DNA from: Betaproteobacteria bacterium UBA2592
GTDB taxonomy: Bacteria > Pseudomonadota > Gammaproteobacteria > Burkholderiales > Rhodocyclaceae
DNA length: 64,000 nt
Assembly: GCA_002340095.1 (NCBI GenBank)
Contig: DDKS01000042.1
Coordinates: 1 to 64,000 of the forward strand
Direction: 5' to 3'
The position numbers and the translations under genes are program-made. This document shows positions 33,541-46,000 of this stretch, one piece after another (position 1 is the first letter of the stretch; every line of letters starts with the position of its first letter). The notes below the pieces were generated by a model that saw nothing but the letters and a program-made list of their open reading frames with translations, did no database searches and was not told the DNA's origin.

Positions 33541-34446
33541 TCAGCGGATCTGCTTGTCGCCCCAGGCCCGGCGGGCCTCCCGGGCCACGGCAAAGCTCTG
33601 CTGCAGATAGTCGCCGTTGTTGCGGGCCAGGGCGGCCTTGAGGTCGTTCAACTGGGCCTGATAGGCCTCGATCTCCCCCAGTAGGACTTCCCGGTTGGCC
33701 AGGCAGATATCCCGCCACATTTCCGGGTGGCTGGCGGCGATGCGGGTGAAATCCCGGAAGCCGGAAGCAGCGAAATCGAAGAACAGTTGGGCGTCGGGCC
33801 GCTCCGCCAGGTCGCGCACCAGGGCGAAAGCCAGCAGGTGGGGCAGATGGCTGACCGCGGCAAAAACCCGGTCGTGCTGCTCGGGGGTGAGTTCATGAAT
33901 ATCGGCACCGCACAGGGACCAGGCCCGCTTGACCCGGTCCAGCTGTTCGTCGCCATTCTCCGGCAAGGGCGTCACCACCACCTTGCGCCCCTGGTACAGG
34001 TCGCTGCGGGAAGCTGCGGCACCGCTGTTTTCCGCCCCGGCAATGGGGTGGGCCGGCACGAACTGGCAGAGCTTGTCGCCAAAGGCGGCCCGGGCGGCGG
34101 CGGCCACGTCGGTCTTGGTACTGCCCCCATCGGTCACGACCGTCTGGGGGCCGATGTAGGGCGCGATCTGGGCGAAGATGTCCGGCATCTGCCCGACGGG
34201 GGTGGCCACCAGCACCAGGTCGGCATCCTCCAGTTCGTGGGCCGGGTTGATGCCGGCCCGGTCGATGATGCCCAGCTCCAGAGCCTCGCGCAGACTGGCG
34301 GGGCGGCGGCCGAAGCCCACCACCTCGCCCACGGCCCGGGCAGACTTGAGGGCCAGGGCAAAGGAACCGCCGATCAGGCCGACGCCGAAAATGACCACCT
34401 TGCCGAATTCGGGACGGGATTGGGAAGCAGCGGAAATTTCGCTCAT
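33541..34446 (-). CDS. tyrA: prephenate dehydrogenase
   Basis: Tyrosine branch enzyme converting prephenate to 4-hydroxyphenylpyruvate. 301 aa with the N-terminal NAD site VVIFGVGLIGGSFAL, GSTKTDV and the PAHPIAGAENSG substrate motif. There is no chorismate mutase domain; that activity is in PheA next door. Between hisC and the aroA-cmk fusion. Confidence 0.93.
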   Translation of the reverse strand: MSEISAASQSRPEFGKVVIFGVGLIGGSFALALKSARAVGEVVGFGRRPASLREALELGIIDRAGINPAHELEDADLVLVATPVGQMPDIFAQIAPYIGPQTVVTDGGSTKTDVAAAARAAFGDKLCQFVPAHPIAGAENSGAAASRSDLYQGRKVVVTPLPENGDEQLDRVKRAWSLCGADIHELTPEQHDRVFAAVSHLPHLLAFALVRDLAERPDAQLFFDFAASGFRDFTRIAASHPEMWRDICLANREVLLGEIEAYQAQLNDLKAALARNNGDYLQQSFAVAREARRAWGDKQIR

Positions 34447-34516
34447 GTCAATACGCGCCGGAACATCTCGAAGAGGCCTCGCTCCAGGAAGTGGTGGAGG
34501 CAGCGATAGGTTTCAT

Positions 34517-35605
34517 TCAGAGGGCCAGTTCCAGAGCTTCGAGGAAGCGGCCGTTCTCGGGGGCGGTGCCGATGGTCACCCGCAGCCACTCGGGCATACC
34601 GTAACCGCCGATGGGCCGCACGATGACGCCCTGCTGCAGCAGCTTTTGGTTCACCGCCGCGCCATCGCCCACCCTGAAGGTGACGAAGTTGCCGTGGGAA
34701 GGAATGTGTTCCAGCCCCAGGCGCTGCAGCCCGGCGACGATCTGCTCCATGCCCTGACGGTTCAGTTCGTAGCTCTCGGCCACGAACAGATGGTCGTCCA
34801 GGGCAGCCAGGGCGGCCGCCAGGGCCAGGTTGTTGCAGTTGAAGGGCTGACGCACCCGATTCATCAGGTCCGCCACGGCCGCCGAAGCGATGCCGTAACC
34901 GATGCGCAGGCCGGCCAGGCCGTAGATCTTGGAAAAGGTGCGGCTGACGATCAGGTTGGGGAATTCCTTGATCCAGGCCACGGTGTCATGGCGCTCGGCG
35001 GGCGCCAGGTATTCGTTATAGGCCTCATCCAGCACCACGATCACCTCGGCCGGCACCTTGGCCATGAAGGTGCGCAGGGCCTGATGGGGCAGGAAGGTGC
35101 CGGTGGGATTGTTGGGGTTGGCGATCCACACCACCCGGGTATCGGGGCGGATGGCAGCGGCCATGGCATCCAGATCGTGGCCGAAATGTTTGGCCGGCAC
35201 GGTGATGCCCTCGGCCCCCACCGACAGGGTGGCAATCGGATAGACGGCAAAGGCGTGCTGGGCAAAAACGGCGGAACGGCCGCTGCCCAGGAATACCCGG
35301 GCCACGAGATCGAGCACGTCGTTGGAGCCGTTGCCCAGGATCACCTGCCCGGCTTCGACGCCATTGCGCTCGGCCAGGGCCCGGATCAACTCGAACTGGT
35401 CCGGGTAGCGCTCGATGCCGGCGATGGCAGCCTGGACGGCCGCCCTGGCCCGGGGGCTCATGCCCAGGGGGTTCTCGTTGGAGGCGAGCTTGACGATGCG
35501 CTCTACCGGCAGCCCCATCTCCCGGGCCAGCTGGGTGATCGGTTTGCCGGGCTGGTAGGGGGAAATGGCCCGCACATAGGGCAGAGCCTGATCGGCTAGG
35601 GACAT
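34517..35605 (-). CDS. hisC: histidinol-phosphate aminotransferase (HisC family)
   Basis: Class I/II PLP aminotransferase, 362 aa. Seen: LASNENPLG, GNGSNDVLD, ANPNNPTG and the PLP lysine in SRTFSKIYGLAGLRIGY. In this aromatic gene context it may also transaminate aromatic keto acids (the HisC/AroAT role known for this supraoperon position). ATG 35605 follows GAGGTG; a GTG two codons upstream is the alternative. Confidence 0.9.
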   Translation of the reverse strand: MSLADQALPYVRAISPYQPGKPITQLAREMGLPVERIVKLASNENPLGMSPRARAAVQAAIAGIERYPDQFELIRALAERNGVEAGQVILGNGSNDVLDLVARVFLGSGRSAVFAQHAFAVYPIATLSVGAEGITVPAKHFGHDLDAMAAAIRPDTRVVWIANPNNPTGTFLPHQALRTFMAKVPAEVIVVLDEAYNEYLAPAERHDTVAWIKEFPNLIVSRTFSKIYGLAGLRIGYGIASAAVADLMNRVRQPFNCNNLALAAALAALDDHLFVAESYELNRQGMEQIVAGLQRLGLEHIPSHGNFVTFRVGDGAAVNQKLLQQGVIVRPIGGYGMPEWLRVTIGTAPENGRFLEALELAL

Positions 35606-35621
35606 GGACACCTCGACAGGA

Positions 35622-36713
35622 TCAATAGACGGCGACGGGATAGGAACCCAGCACCTTCAGATAGGCCGCACGGCCGGCCAGTTCCTGCAGGGCACCGGCC
35701 AGGGAGGGGGAAAGCCGGTGACCTTCCACATCCACGTAATAAACGTATTCCCACAGCCCCTGGCGGGCCGGGCGGGATTCCAGCCGGGTCATGGAGACAC
35801 CGGCCTCGGCAAAGGGCTTGAGCAAGTCGTGCAGGGCACCCGAACGATTGGGCGCCGACATGATCAGGGAAGTCTTGTCGCGCCCGGAAACCCCCGCATC
35901 GTGCCGGCCCAGCACCAGGAAGCGGGTGGTGTTATTGGGCTCGTCCTCGATGCTGGCGGCCAGGACCTGGAGCTGGTAGCGCTCCGCAGCCGCTTCCCCG
36001 GCGATGGCTGCCGTGCCTGCTTCCTCGGCGGCCATCCGGGCCGCCAGGGCATTGCTGGCCACGGCGATGCGCTCCACTCCGGGCAACATGCGGTTCAGCC
36101 ATTCGTGGCATTGGGCCAGGGACTGGGCGTGGGAATAGACCTTGGTCACCGACTGCAGATCCGCTGCTTTGGAAAGGAGGTTCTGGTGGATGCGCACCAC
36201 CACCTCGCCGCAGATCTGCAAGGGTGTCTGCAGCAGCAGGTCCATGGTGCGCCCCACGGCCCCTTCGGTGGAGTTTTCCACCGGCACGACCGCGTACTCC
36301 GCATGGCCCGCCTCCACTTCCCGGAACACCTCATCGATGGAAGCGCAGGGCAGCAACCGGGCCGCATGGCCGAACTGCTTGACGGCAGCAGATTCGGAGA
36401 AGGTGCCCAGGGGACCAAGGAAGGCCACATTCAAGGGCTGTTCCAGGGACAGGCAGGCGGACATCACCTCCCGGAAAAAGAAAGTGATGCTCTCGTCCGG
36501 CAGCGGCCCCTGGTTCAGGTCCTGCAGGCGGCGCAGCACCTGGGCTTCTCTTTCAGGCCGGTAGATGTGGCCAGCTTCGCCGTAACGAGCCTTGATCTCC
36601 CCCACCTGCTGGGCGCAGCGGGCCCGGCGGTTGAGGAGCGCCAGCAATTGGGCATCAATGCTGTCGATTTCCTGGCGGACGCCCGCCAGTTCCTGTTGCA
36701 GGGAATCGCTCAT
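35622..36713 (-). CDS. pheA: bifunctional chorismate mutase / prephenate dehydratase (P-protein)
   Basis: 363 aa. An N-terminal AroQ-type chorismate mutase (about 1-90, RQEIDSIDAQLLALL) is followed by prephenate dehydratase (FLGPLGTFSESAA, VVPVENSTEGAVG, and the TTRF motif) and a C-terminal ACT domain (ESRPARQGLWEYVYYVD) that senses phenylalanine. It lies 6 nt after serC and 16 nt before hisC. Confidence 0.95.
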   Translation of the reverse strand: MSDSLQQELAGVRQEIDSIDAQLLALLNRRARCAQQVGEIKARYGEAGHIYRPEREAQVLRRLQDLNQGPLPDESITFFFREVMSACLSLEQPLNVAFLGPLGTFSESAAVKQFGHAARLLPCASIDEVFREVEAGHAEYAVVPVENSTEGAVGRTMDLLLQTPLQICGEVVVRIHQNLLSKAADLQSVTKVYSHAQSLAQCHEWLNRMLPGVERIAVASNALAARMAAEEAGTAAIAGEAAAERYQLQVLAASIEDEPNNTTRFLVLGRHDAGVSGRDKTSLIMSAPNRSGALHDLLKPFAEAGVSMTRLESRPARQGLWEYVYYVDVEGHRLSPSLAGALQELAGRAAYLKVLGSYPVAVY

Positions 36714-36719
36714 GGGAAC

Positions 36720-37843
36720 TCAGGCGTGCTTGGCGGCGAAATTGTTCATGAAATGGACCAGGGCCCGGACACCGTCCAGGGGCATGGCATTGTAAAGGGA
36801 GGCGCGCATACCGCCTACCGACTTGTGTCCCTTGAGCCCGAGCAGGCCGGCGGCCTTGGCCTGGGCCAGGAATTCGGCATCCAGCTCGGGCCGGGCCAGG
36901 GTGAAGGGGATGTTCATGCAGGAGCGGCAATCGGCCGCCACCGGATTCTGGTAGAACCCCTGGCTGGCGTCGATGGCGGCGTAGACCAGCCCCGCCTTTT
37001 CCCGGTTGACGGCCTGCATGTGGGCCAGGCCGCCCTGGCGCTTCAACCACTGGAACACCAGCCCGGCCACGTAGATGGCAAAAGTCGGCGGAGTGTTGAG
37101 CATGGAGCCGTTGTCCGCCATCACCTGGTAATCCATCACCGTGGGAATGCCGGCGGCGGCCCGGCCCAGCAGGTCCTCGCGCACGATCACCAGGGTCACG
37201 CCGGAGGGACCGATGTTCTTCTGGGCGCCAGCGTAGATCAGGCCGTAACGGCTCACGTCCAGGGGACGGGAGAGGATGTGGGAACTCATGTCCGCCACCA
37301 GGGGAACCCCGGCCGGCACCAGGTCCGCCAGGGCCGCGTCGTCATGAAGTTCAACCCCGTGGATGGTTTCGTTGGTGCAGACGTGCAGATAGGCAGCTTG
37401 CGGGTCCAGGTTCAGCTCGTCGGCCCGGGGCAGGCGGGTGAAGCCATCGGCCACCTGACCCTTGGCCTCCACGGAAGCCGCCAGGCGTACCTGACCGATG
37501 CGCTGGGCCTCCTTGAAGGCCTTCTTGGACCAGGAACCGGTGACGATGTAATCAGCCGATCTCTTGTTCAGATCCCCCGCCAGCAGGTTCATGGGCACCT
37601 GGGCAAATTGCTGGGTGGCACCGCCCTGGAGGAACAACACCTTGTAGTTATCAGGGATATCGAGCAGTTCGCGCAGGTCCGCCTCGGCGGCCTGGATGAT
37701 GCCGGTGAACTCCTTGCCCCGATGGCTCATCTCCATGACGCCGCAACCGGCCCCGTGCCAGTCCAGCAATTCCTCCTGCACCTGCAGCAGGACCTCGGTG
37801 GGCAGGGTGGCCGGACCGGCGCTGAAATTCCAGACCCGATGCA

Positions 37844-37844
<1 letters not shown>
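36720..37844 (-). CDS. serC: phosphoserine aminotransferase
   Basis: PLP enzyme of serine and pyridoxine synthesis. 374 aa with NFSAGPATLP at the N terminus and the PLP lysine in IYAGAQKNIGPSG near residue 205. The ATG shares a base with the gyrA stop (TGATG), so translation is coupled to gyrA. Confidence 0.95.
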
Positions 37845-40459
<2,615 letters not shown>

Positions 40460-40558
40460 AGTCTCTCCACTGCCCGGACAAGATGGCCGAGAGTTCCTTA
40501 TTGGTTGATGTAGACGGAATTTGCTATTTTAGCATGTCCGATAACACCCATACCTCCC

Positions 40559-41905
40559 ATGCCGGAAGCCCACGCCCCGAACCCGCCCGACCTGCTGATC
40601 CACGCCCGCTGGATTGCCCAGGTGCACGATTCCACCCTGCTGGAAAACCACGCCCTCGTCATCCATGATGGGCGCATCACCGACATCCTGCCATCCTCCC
40701 AGGCCCGCGAAGCTTGCGCCCCCCGGGAAACCGTCGAACTGGGCGAACACCTGCTCCTTCCCGGCCTGATCAACCTGCACACCCATGCCGCCATGAGCCT
40801 GATGCGCGGACTCGCCGACGATCTGCCGCTCATGACCTGGCTGCGGGAACATATCTGGCCGGCCGAAGCCGCCCACGTCTGCGCCCAGTTCGTTTACGAA
40901 GGAACCCGGCTGGCCTGCGCCGAGATGCTCAAGGGCGGCATCACCTGCTTCAACGACATGTACTTCTTCCCCGAAGCCGCCGCTGCCGCCGCTCAGGAAA
41001 TGGGGATGCGTGCGATGCTGGGGATCATCGCCATCGACTTTCCCTCCCGCTACGCCAGCGACCTGGAGGACTACCTGACCAAGGGTCTGGCCACCCGCGA
41101 CCAGTGGCAACGCAACCCCCTGCTCCACTTCAGCCTGGCCCCCCACGCCCCCTACACCGTCAGCGATAGCGGCTTCGAACGCATCCGCACCCTGGCCGCA
41201 CAATTGGAACTACCCATCCACCTGCACATCCACGAAACCCGGGAGGAACTGGACAACCACCGCGCCCAGCATGGTTGCAGCCCCCTGCAACGCCTCGAAC
41301 GGCTCGGCCTGCTCGGCCCCCAGACCATCGGCGTGCACGCCGTGCACCTGGAGGAACCCGACCTGGAACGACTGGTCCGGCACGGCTGCCACATCGCCCA
41401 CTGCCCCACCTCCAATCTCAAGCTGGCCAGCGGCATCGCCCCCGTCACTACCATGCTGGAACGGGGCATCAACGTGGGGCTGGGCACCGATGGTGCTGCC
41501 AGCAACAACCGCCTGGACCTGCTGCAGGAAATGCGGCTTGCGAGCCTGCTGGCCAAGGGGACGACCGGCAAGGCTGAAAGCCTTGCCGCCTGGGAAGCCC
41601 TGCGCATGGCCACCCTGAACGCCGCCACAGCCCTCGGACTGGAAGCCGAAACCGGATCCATCCGCATCGGCAAGCGGGCCGACCTGTGCGCCATTGACCT
41701 GGGACGGCTGGAGCTTGCCCCCTGCTTCGACCCCATCTCGCACCTGATCCATTGCGCCGGCCGGGACGACGTAAGCCACGTCTGGGTGAACGGAAAGTGT
41801 TGCGTTTCCAACAGAATGCTCATGAATATTGATGAGGCGGGTTTGAAAAACTCGGCACGCCTATGGCAAAATAGGATCAGGTCTAGCCTGAAGATCGTGT
41901 CATGA
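40559..41905 (+). CDS. mtaD: 5-methylthioadenosine/S-adenosylhomocysteine deaminase (TRZ/ATZ amidohydrolase)
   Basis: 448-aa metal-dependent amidohydrolase. Metal ligands: HTHAAM (about 73-78), a central His in LHIHETREE, HAVHLE and a late Asp in GLGTDGAASNN. It belongs to the MtaD group that deaminates MTA and SAH, a salvage step also linked to ubiquinone/SAM turnover in this gene position. Divergent from gyrA and upstream of ompA and ubiG. Confidence 0.87.
   Translation: MPEAHAPNPPDLLIHARWIAQVHDSTLLENHALVIHDGRITDILPSSQAREACAPRETVELGEHLLLPGLINLHTHAAMSLMRGLADDLPLMTWLREHIWPAEAAHVCAQFVYEGTRLACAEMLKGGITCFNDMYFFPEAAAAAAQEMGMRAMLGIIAIDFPSRYASDLEDYLTKGLATRDQWQRNPLLHFSLAPHAPYTVSDSGFERIRTLAAQLELPIHLHIHETREELDNHRAQHGCSPLQRLERLGLLGPQTIGVHAVHLEEPDLERLVRHGCHIAHCPTSNLKLASGIAPVTTMLERGINVGLGTDGAASNNRLDLLQEMRLASLLAKGTTGKAESLAAWEALRMATLNAATALGLEAETGSIRIGKRADLCAIDLGRLELAPCFDPISHLIHCAGRDDVSHVWVNGKCCVSNRMLMNIDEAGLKNSARLWQNRIRSSLKIVS
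41843..41872 (+). promoter_or_regulatory. putative promoter of ompA inside the end of mtaD
   Basis: TTGAAA at 41843-41848 and CAAAAT at 41867-41872 with an 18-nt spacer, about 108 nt before ompA. The -10 is weak. A dedicated promoter is expected for an abundant porin-like protein. Confidence 0.3.
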
Positions 41906-41979
41906 GTGCAATCCTTTGTCCGCATGGCAGAGGCCTGATGTCAGTGTTTCGATTTTTACAATCTGCGAGGAAAAAGAAG

Positions 41980-42648
41980 ATGATCAAAAAATTTGCCAAG
42001 AACTCTGTCGCTGTCGCCCTGCTGGCCGGCCTGGGCGTCGCCGCCGGCATGGCCCAGGCTCAGGAGCGCGTTTATGTGATCGACCAGCGTGGCGAAGTGG
42101 CCACCAGCGGTGCCGGCCTGTGCTGGCGCACCGGTTACTGGACCCCTGCCGCTGCCGCCAATGATCCCGCTGGCTGCCAGTGCGACAAAGATCTGCTGCC
42201 CAAGGAAAAGTGTGAGGCCGCTGGTGCCAAGAGTGCCGCTTCCGGGGTGAAGCCCTCCGGCGACAAGATCACCCTGGCCGCCGACGCCCTGTTCGACTTC
42301 GACAAGGCCGTGCTGCGCCCCGAAGGCAAGGCCAAGCTGGACGAAGTGGTCGCCAAGGCCAAGGAACTGAAGCTGGAAGTGATCCTGGCCGTCGGTCACA
42401 CCGACCGCATTGGCAAGGAAGGCTACAACCAGAAGCTGTCCGAGAAGCGTGCTGCCGCCGTGAAGGAATACCTGGTTGCCAAGGGTATCGAAGCCAACCG
42501 CGTCTACACCGAGGGCAAGGGCGAAGCCCAGCCCGTGACCGGCGACAAGTGCAAGAACATGGGCCCCGAGAACGGTCGCAACAAGAAGCTGGTTGCCTGC
42601 CTGCAGCCCGATCGTCGCGTCGACATCGAAGTGATCGGCACCAAGTAA
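41980..42648 (+). CDS. ompA: OmpA-family outer membrane protein
   Basis: 222-aa protein with a cleavable signal peptide (about 1-24, ending AQAQE) and a C-terminal OmpA peptidoglycan-binding domain (FDFDKAVLRPEGKAKLDEVV, GHTDRIG, NRRV-like NRVYTEGKGEAQP). Between them is a short Cys-containing linker (GLCWRTGYWTP, CQCDK) of the betaproteobacterial RmpM/class 4 type; there is no full eight-strand barrel. ATG 41980 was chosen, as an upstream in-frame start adds a non-signal-like tail. A terminator follows. Confidence 0.92.
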   Translation: MIKKFAKNSVAVALLAGLGVAAGMAQAQERVYVIDQRGEVATSGAGLCWRTGYWTPAAAANDPAGCQCDKDLLPKEKCEAAGAKSAASGVKPSGDKITLAADALFDFDKAVLRPEGKAKLDEVVAKAKELKLEVILAVGHTDRIGKEGYNQKLSEKRAAAVKEYLVAKGIEANRVYTEGKGEAQPVTGDKCKNMGPENGRNKKLVACLQPDRRVDIEVIGTK

Positions 42649-42666
42649 TTCCGGTCATGTCGCATG

Positions 42667-42695
42667 AAAGCCCTGCGCGAGCAGGGCTTTTTTAT
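42667..42695 (+). terminator. intrinsic terminator after ompA
   Basis: AAAGCCCTGC and GCAGGGCTTT flank a GCGA loop, followed by a T-run. It lies 19 nt past the ompA stop and just before ubiG. Confidence 0.85.
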
Positions 42696-42718
42696 TTCAC
42701 CCTGCCCTGCTGGATAAC

Positions 42719-43420
42719 ATGATGACCAATGCCGACCCCAAGGAATTGAACAAGTTTGGCGAACTTGCCCATCGCTGGTGGGACCCCAACAGCGAATTCC
42801 GTCCCCTGCACGACATCAACCCCCTGCGCCTGGACTGGATCGACCGCCAGATCGGCCTGGCTGGCAAGCGCGTGATCGACGTGGGCTGCGGCGGCGGCCT
42901 GCTGTCGGAAGGCATGGCCGCCCGGGGCGCCCGGGTGACCGGCATCGACCTGTCGGAAAAACCCCTGGGGGTGGCCCGCCTGCACCTGCTGGAAAGCGGC
43001 CTGCAGGTGGATTACCGGCAGATCTCCGCCGAAGCCATGGCCGAGGAAGCGCCCGGCAGTTTCGATGCCGTCACCTGCCTGGAAATGCTCGAACATGTTC
43101 CCGACCCGATCAGCACCATCCGTGCCTGCGCCAGGCTGGTCAAACCCGGCGGTAAGGTTTTCTTTTCCACCATCAACCGCAACCCCAAGGCCTACCTCCT
43201 TGCCGTCATCGGCGCCGAGTATGTGCTCCGGCTTCTGCCCAAGGGCACCCACGAATACGCCCGTTTTCTCAAGCCCTCCGAACTCTCGCGCTGGAGCCGG
43301 GAGGCCGGCCTGACGCCCGAACCACCCATCGGGCTGAGTTACAACCCGTTCAGCAAGACCTACAGCCTGGGGCCGGATACCAGCGTCAACTATCTGATGG
43401 CCTGCACCCGGGAAGCCTGA
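42719..43420 (+). CDS. ubiG: ubiquinone biosynthesis O-methyltransferase UbiG
   Basis: SAM-dependent methyltransferase doing both O-methylations in ubiquinone synthesis. 233 aa with the SAM motif VIDVGCGGGLLSEG near residues 52-65, and the family signature KFGELAHRWWDPNSEFRPLH at the N terminus. It sits 24 nt after the ompA terminator; the usual gph neighbour is absent, and the convergent selO gene ends 4 nt away. Confidence 0.93.
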   Translation: MMTNADPKELNKFGELAHRWWDPNSEFRPLHDINPLRLDWIDRQIGLAGKRVIDVGCGGGLLSEGMAARGARVTGIDLSEKPLGVARLHLLESGLQVDYRQISAEAMAEEAPGSFDAVTCLEMLEHVPDPISTIRACARLVKPGGKVFFSTINRNPKAYLLAVIGAEYVLRLLPKGTHEYARFLKPSELSRWSREAGLTPEPPIGLSYNPFSKTYSLGPDTSVNYLMACTREA

Positions 43421-43424
43421 ACCC

Positions 43425-44975
43425 TCAGGAACTGCACGACAACATGGAGCAACCGGCCCGGTGCCTGGCCCAGTCGGGGCGCATGGCCGCAAAGGCCTCC
43501 CGGCCGGGCTGCTCCTCGTAAGGCCGGCGCAACACCTCCTGCAGCTCCAGCATCAGGCTCAGGTCTCCGGCCTCCGCCTTGTCGATAGCCTGCTGTGCCA
43601 GGTAGTTGCGCAGCACGTAGCGGGGGTTGAAGGCGTTCATGCGGTTACGGCGCAGCCCGGGGCTCACCGCTTCCTGGCCGAGGCGCTGGAAGTAACGCCC
43701 GAGCCAGGCTTCCAGACCGGCGCGACAGGCCCGCCAGGGCTCGGGACGGTAGGCCGCCTCCTGGAGACGGGCCAGGGGATCTCCGCCCGCATCCACATGA
43801 GCCAACTGCCGGAAGAATTCGGTCATATCCATCTCCCCCTGACGCAGCAGTTCCAGAACCTCGCCCACCAGTTCGCCATCCCCATCCTGCCAGGCGGCAA
43901 AACCGAACTTTCCCGCAAACAACCGGGCCGCCTCGGCGTTGTAGGCATCATCGTAGGCCCCCAGCAGATCGGCCAGCGCTCCTGTGGGCTCCAGCAGGGC
44001 CAGGGCCTCGGCCAGCCGTTCCAGATTCCAGCGGGCAACTTCGGGCTGCCGCCCGAAACAGTAGCGACGACCGGCTGCATCCGTGATATTGGGCGTCCAG
44101 CCGGGATCGAAATCATCGACCCAGCCGTAAGGCCCGTAGTCGATGGTGAGTCCCAGGATCGACATGTTGTCGGTGTTCATCACCCCGTGCACGAAACCCA
44201 CCTGCATCCAGCGGGCCACCAGTCGCCCCGTCCGCGCACAGACTTCCCGGAACCAGGCCGCGAGCGGCTCCTCCGCCTCGGCCTGCAGCCCGGGAAAATG
44301 CCGGGAAATGGTGAAATCCACCAGCCGCTGCAGGAGCGCCCGATCCTGCCGGAAAGCCGGCAGCTCGAAATGCCCGAACCGGATGAAGGAAGGCGCCACC
44401 CGGCACACCACGGCCCCGGGTTCGAGGGCAGGATTGCCGTCGTAGAACATGTCCCGCCACACATCCTCGCCGGTCGCCACCAGACTCAGGGCCCGGGTCG
44501 TGGGCACCCCTAGATGATGCATGGCCTCGCTGCAGAGGAATTCCCGCAAGGAAGAACGGAGAACGGCACGGCCATCGCCCCGTCGGGAATAGGGCGTCCT
44601 CCCGGCTCCCTTGAGCTGCAATTCCCAGCGCCGCCCCCCGTCGGTGAGCACTTCTCCCAGACTGATGGCCCGACCATCGCCGAGCTGTCCGGCCCACTGA
44701 CCGAACTGATGCCCCCCGTAACAACTGGCGTAGGGCTCCATACCCGGCAGGATTCCGTTGCCCGCCAGCGCCCCGACCCATTCAGGCCGGCGCTCCCAGC
44801 CCGCGGGCAGACCCAGCTCGGCGGCCATCTCCGGAGAGTGAGCCAACAAACGGGGAGCCCGGACGGGCGAGGGCTGCACCGCCGACCAGACGGCGCCATG
44901 CACCTGCCTGACCTCGTTACATGCATCCGGATCTCCCGGGAGTTCGCGGCGAAAACAGTTGTCGAATCTCAGCAT
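43425..44975 (-). CDS. selO: SelO family protein adenylyltransferase (YdiU/UPF0061)
   Basis: 516-aa pseudokinase-fold enzyme that attaches AMP to proteins. Typical segments: YASCYGGHQFGQWAGQLGDGRA, ELQLKGAGRTPYSRRGDGRAVLRSS, VHGVMNTDNMS and the DYGPYGWVDDFDP metal region. The protein ends in LSCSS, so the position that is selenocysteine in eukaryotic SelO is Cys here. Start ATG 44975 (MLRFDNCF) was chosen; 40 earlier codons overlap the neighbour region and are unconserved. Confidence 0.93.
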   Translation of the reverse strand: MLRFDNCFRRELPGDPDACNEVRQVHGAVWSAVQPSPVRAPRLLAHSPEMAAELGLPAGWERRPEWVGALAGNGILPGMEPYASCYGGHQFGQWAGQLGDGRAISLGEVLTDGGRRWELQLKGAGRTPYSRRGDGRAVLRSSLREFLCSEAMHHLGVPTTRALSLVATGEDVWRDMFYDGNPALEPGAVVCRVAPSFIRFGHFELPAFRQDRALLQRLVDFTISRHFPGLQAEAEEPLAAWFREVCARTGRLVARWMQVGFVHGVMNTDNMSILGLTIDYGPYGWVDDFDPGWTPNITDAAGRRYCFGRQPEVARWNLERLAEALALLEPTGALADLLGAYDDAYNAEAARLFAGKFGFAAWQDGDGELVGEVLELLRQGEMDMTEFFRQLAHVDAGGDPLARLQEAAYRPEPWRACRAGLEAWLGRYFQRLGQEAVSPGLRRNRMNAFNPRYVLRNYLAQQAIDKAEAGDLSLMLELQEVLRRPYEEQPGREAFAAMRPDWARHRAGCSMLSCSS

Positions 44976-45042
44976 GTGCGTTGGCCTGCTCCAGGATGGT
45001 GGTGAAGCAGACCGCACCGCGCCCATCAGGGTTCCCGCCCGG

Positions 45043-45867
45043 TCAGGGCAATTCCTCCACGAGCAGCCAGATGCTGCGGTCGGAGCGCAGCTCACCGCTG
45101 GACAGGGAGAGGATGCCCCGCCCCCGCTCGGTTGCCGACTGGCCGCCCCCGCCCAGCTGCAGCCACTCCCCCAGGGGGCCGGATACGGTGGTGGACAAAC
45201 GCTGGACGTGGGCGCTACCGGGGCCGAGGCCAGCCGGGCTATCCATCTGCTGGCTGATCTCCAGCGTCACCCGGTTGCCCGATACCCGGGGCTCCACATA
45301 GAACCCCTGGGCAATGTCCCGGTACTCAACCCGGTCGCTCACCACGGCCCCGCCCGGGGCCAGCACCACCTGACGCAAGGGGACGGCCACCGAAGTGCCG
45401 GCCTGGATGAACGCCCGCCCGCCATCCACCGTCTGCACCATCTGGGTCCTGCTGGCCGAGCTGGCGCTGCGGCTGTCGTAAATCCTCGCGCCGGCATGAC
45501 TCCCCCCCTGTTCGCGGGCGGAAAGCGTCAGCCGGGCAGCACGATCGCGCTCCACCTCGCTTGCATCCGTGCTCACCCGGATCACCAGGCGCCGCGGCGG
45601 CGCATCCAGGGCCGCCAGCACCTGCTTGATTTCTGCACGATTCCCGGGCGATGCGCGCAGGAACAACTGATAACCGGCGCCCGTCAGGCTCGCCCCCGGC
45701 TCCAGCAGCGGCTGCAGTGTGGGCAAGACTTCGGCGGCGTGGCGGTGCCGGAGCTGCAGGATTTCCAATCCCTGCTGCCCCCATGCCCCGCCGGCCAGCG
45801 CTAGAAGAGTGACCAGGAGAAAATGCCTGAAAAGGCCTGACCATCCTGAAAAACCAGGGAAATTCAT
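45043..45867 (-). CDS. orphan secretin-like periplasmic/outer membrane protein
   Basis: 274 aa with a signal peptide (about 1-30, ending AWGQQ), a NolW/secretin N-terminal subdomain (LEILQLRHRHAAEVLPTLQPLL ... PPRRLVIRVS) and a region with secretin-type beta strands (VEPRVSGNRVTLEISQQ). It is shorter than any full secretin and no pilus or secretion genes are nearby, so it is probably not a pore by itself. Start ATG 45867 was chosen over an upstream in-frame one seven codons earlier. Confidence 0.65.
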   Translation of the reverse strand: MNFPGFSGWSGLFRHFLLVTLLALAGGAWGQQGLEILQLRHRHAAEVLPTLQPLLEPGASLTGAGYQLFLRASPGNRAEIKQVLAALDAPPRRLVIRVSTDASEVERDRAARLTLSAREQGGSHAGARIYDSRSASSASRTQMVQTVDGGRAFIQAGTSVAVPLRQVVLAPGGAVVSDRVEYRDIAQGFYVEPRVSGNRVTLEISQQMDSPAGLGPGSAHVQRLSTTVSGPLGEWLQLGGGGQSATERGRGILSLSSGELRSDRSIWLLVEELP

Positions 45868-45957
45868 GAAAACGGCTCCACGAGGCAAGGGAAGGCATCA
45901 TCTTCGGCTCAGCCCGTGCAATTTGCAATCCAGAGGCCGGAAACACGGGAGAAAACG

Positions 45958-45996
45958 AAAAAACCCCGGCAAATCCTGAAGAATTGCCGGGGTTTA
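45958..45996 (-). terminator. intrinsic terminator after tRNA-Val
   Basis: On the minus strand AACCCCGGCAA pairs with TTGCCGGGGTT around an 11-nt loop and runs into TTTTTT. It directly follows the tRNA-Val 3' end. Confidence 0.85.
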
Positions 45997-46000
45997 AATT

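Noticed and set aside
43425..44975. Possible selenocysteine in SelO
   Set aside because: The C-terminal position is a plain Cys codon in LSCSS and no in-frame TGA or SECIS-like hairpin is needed.
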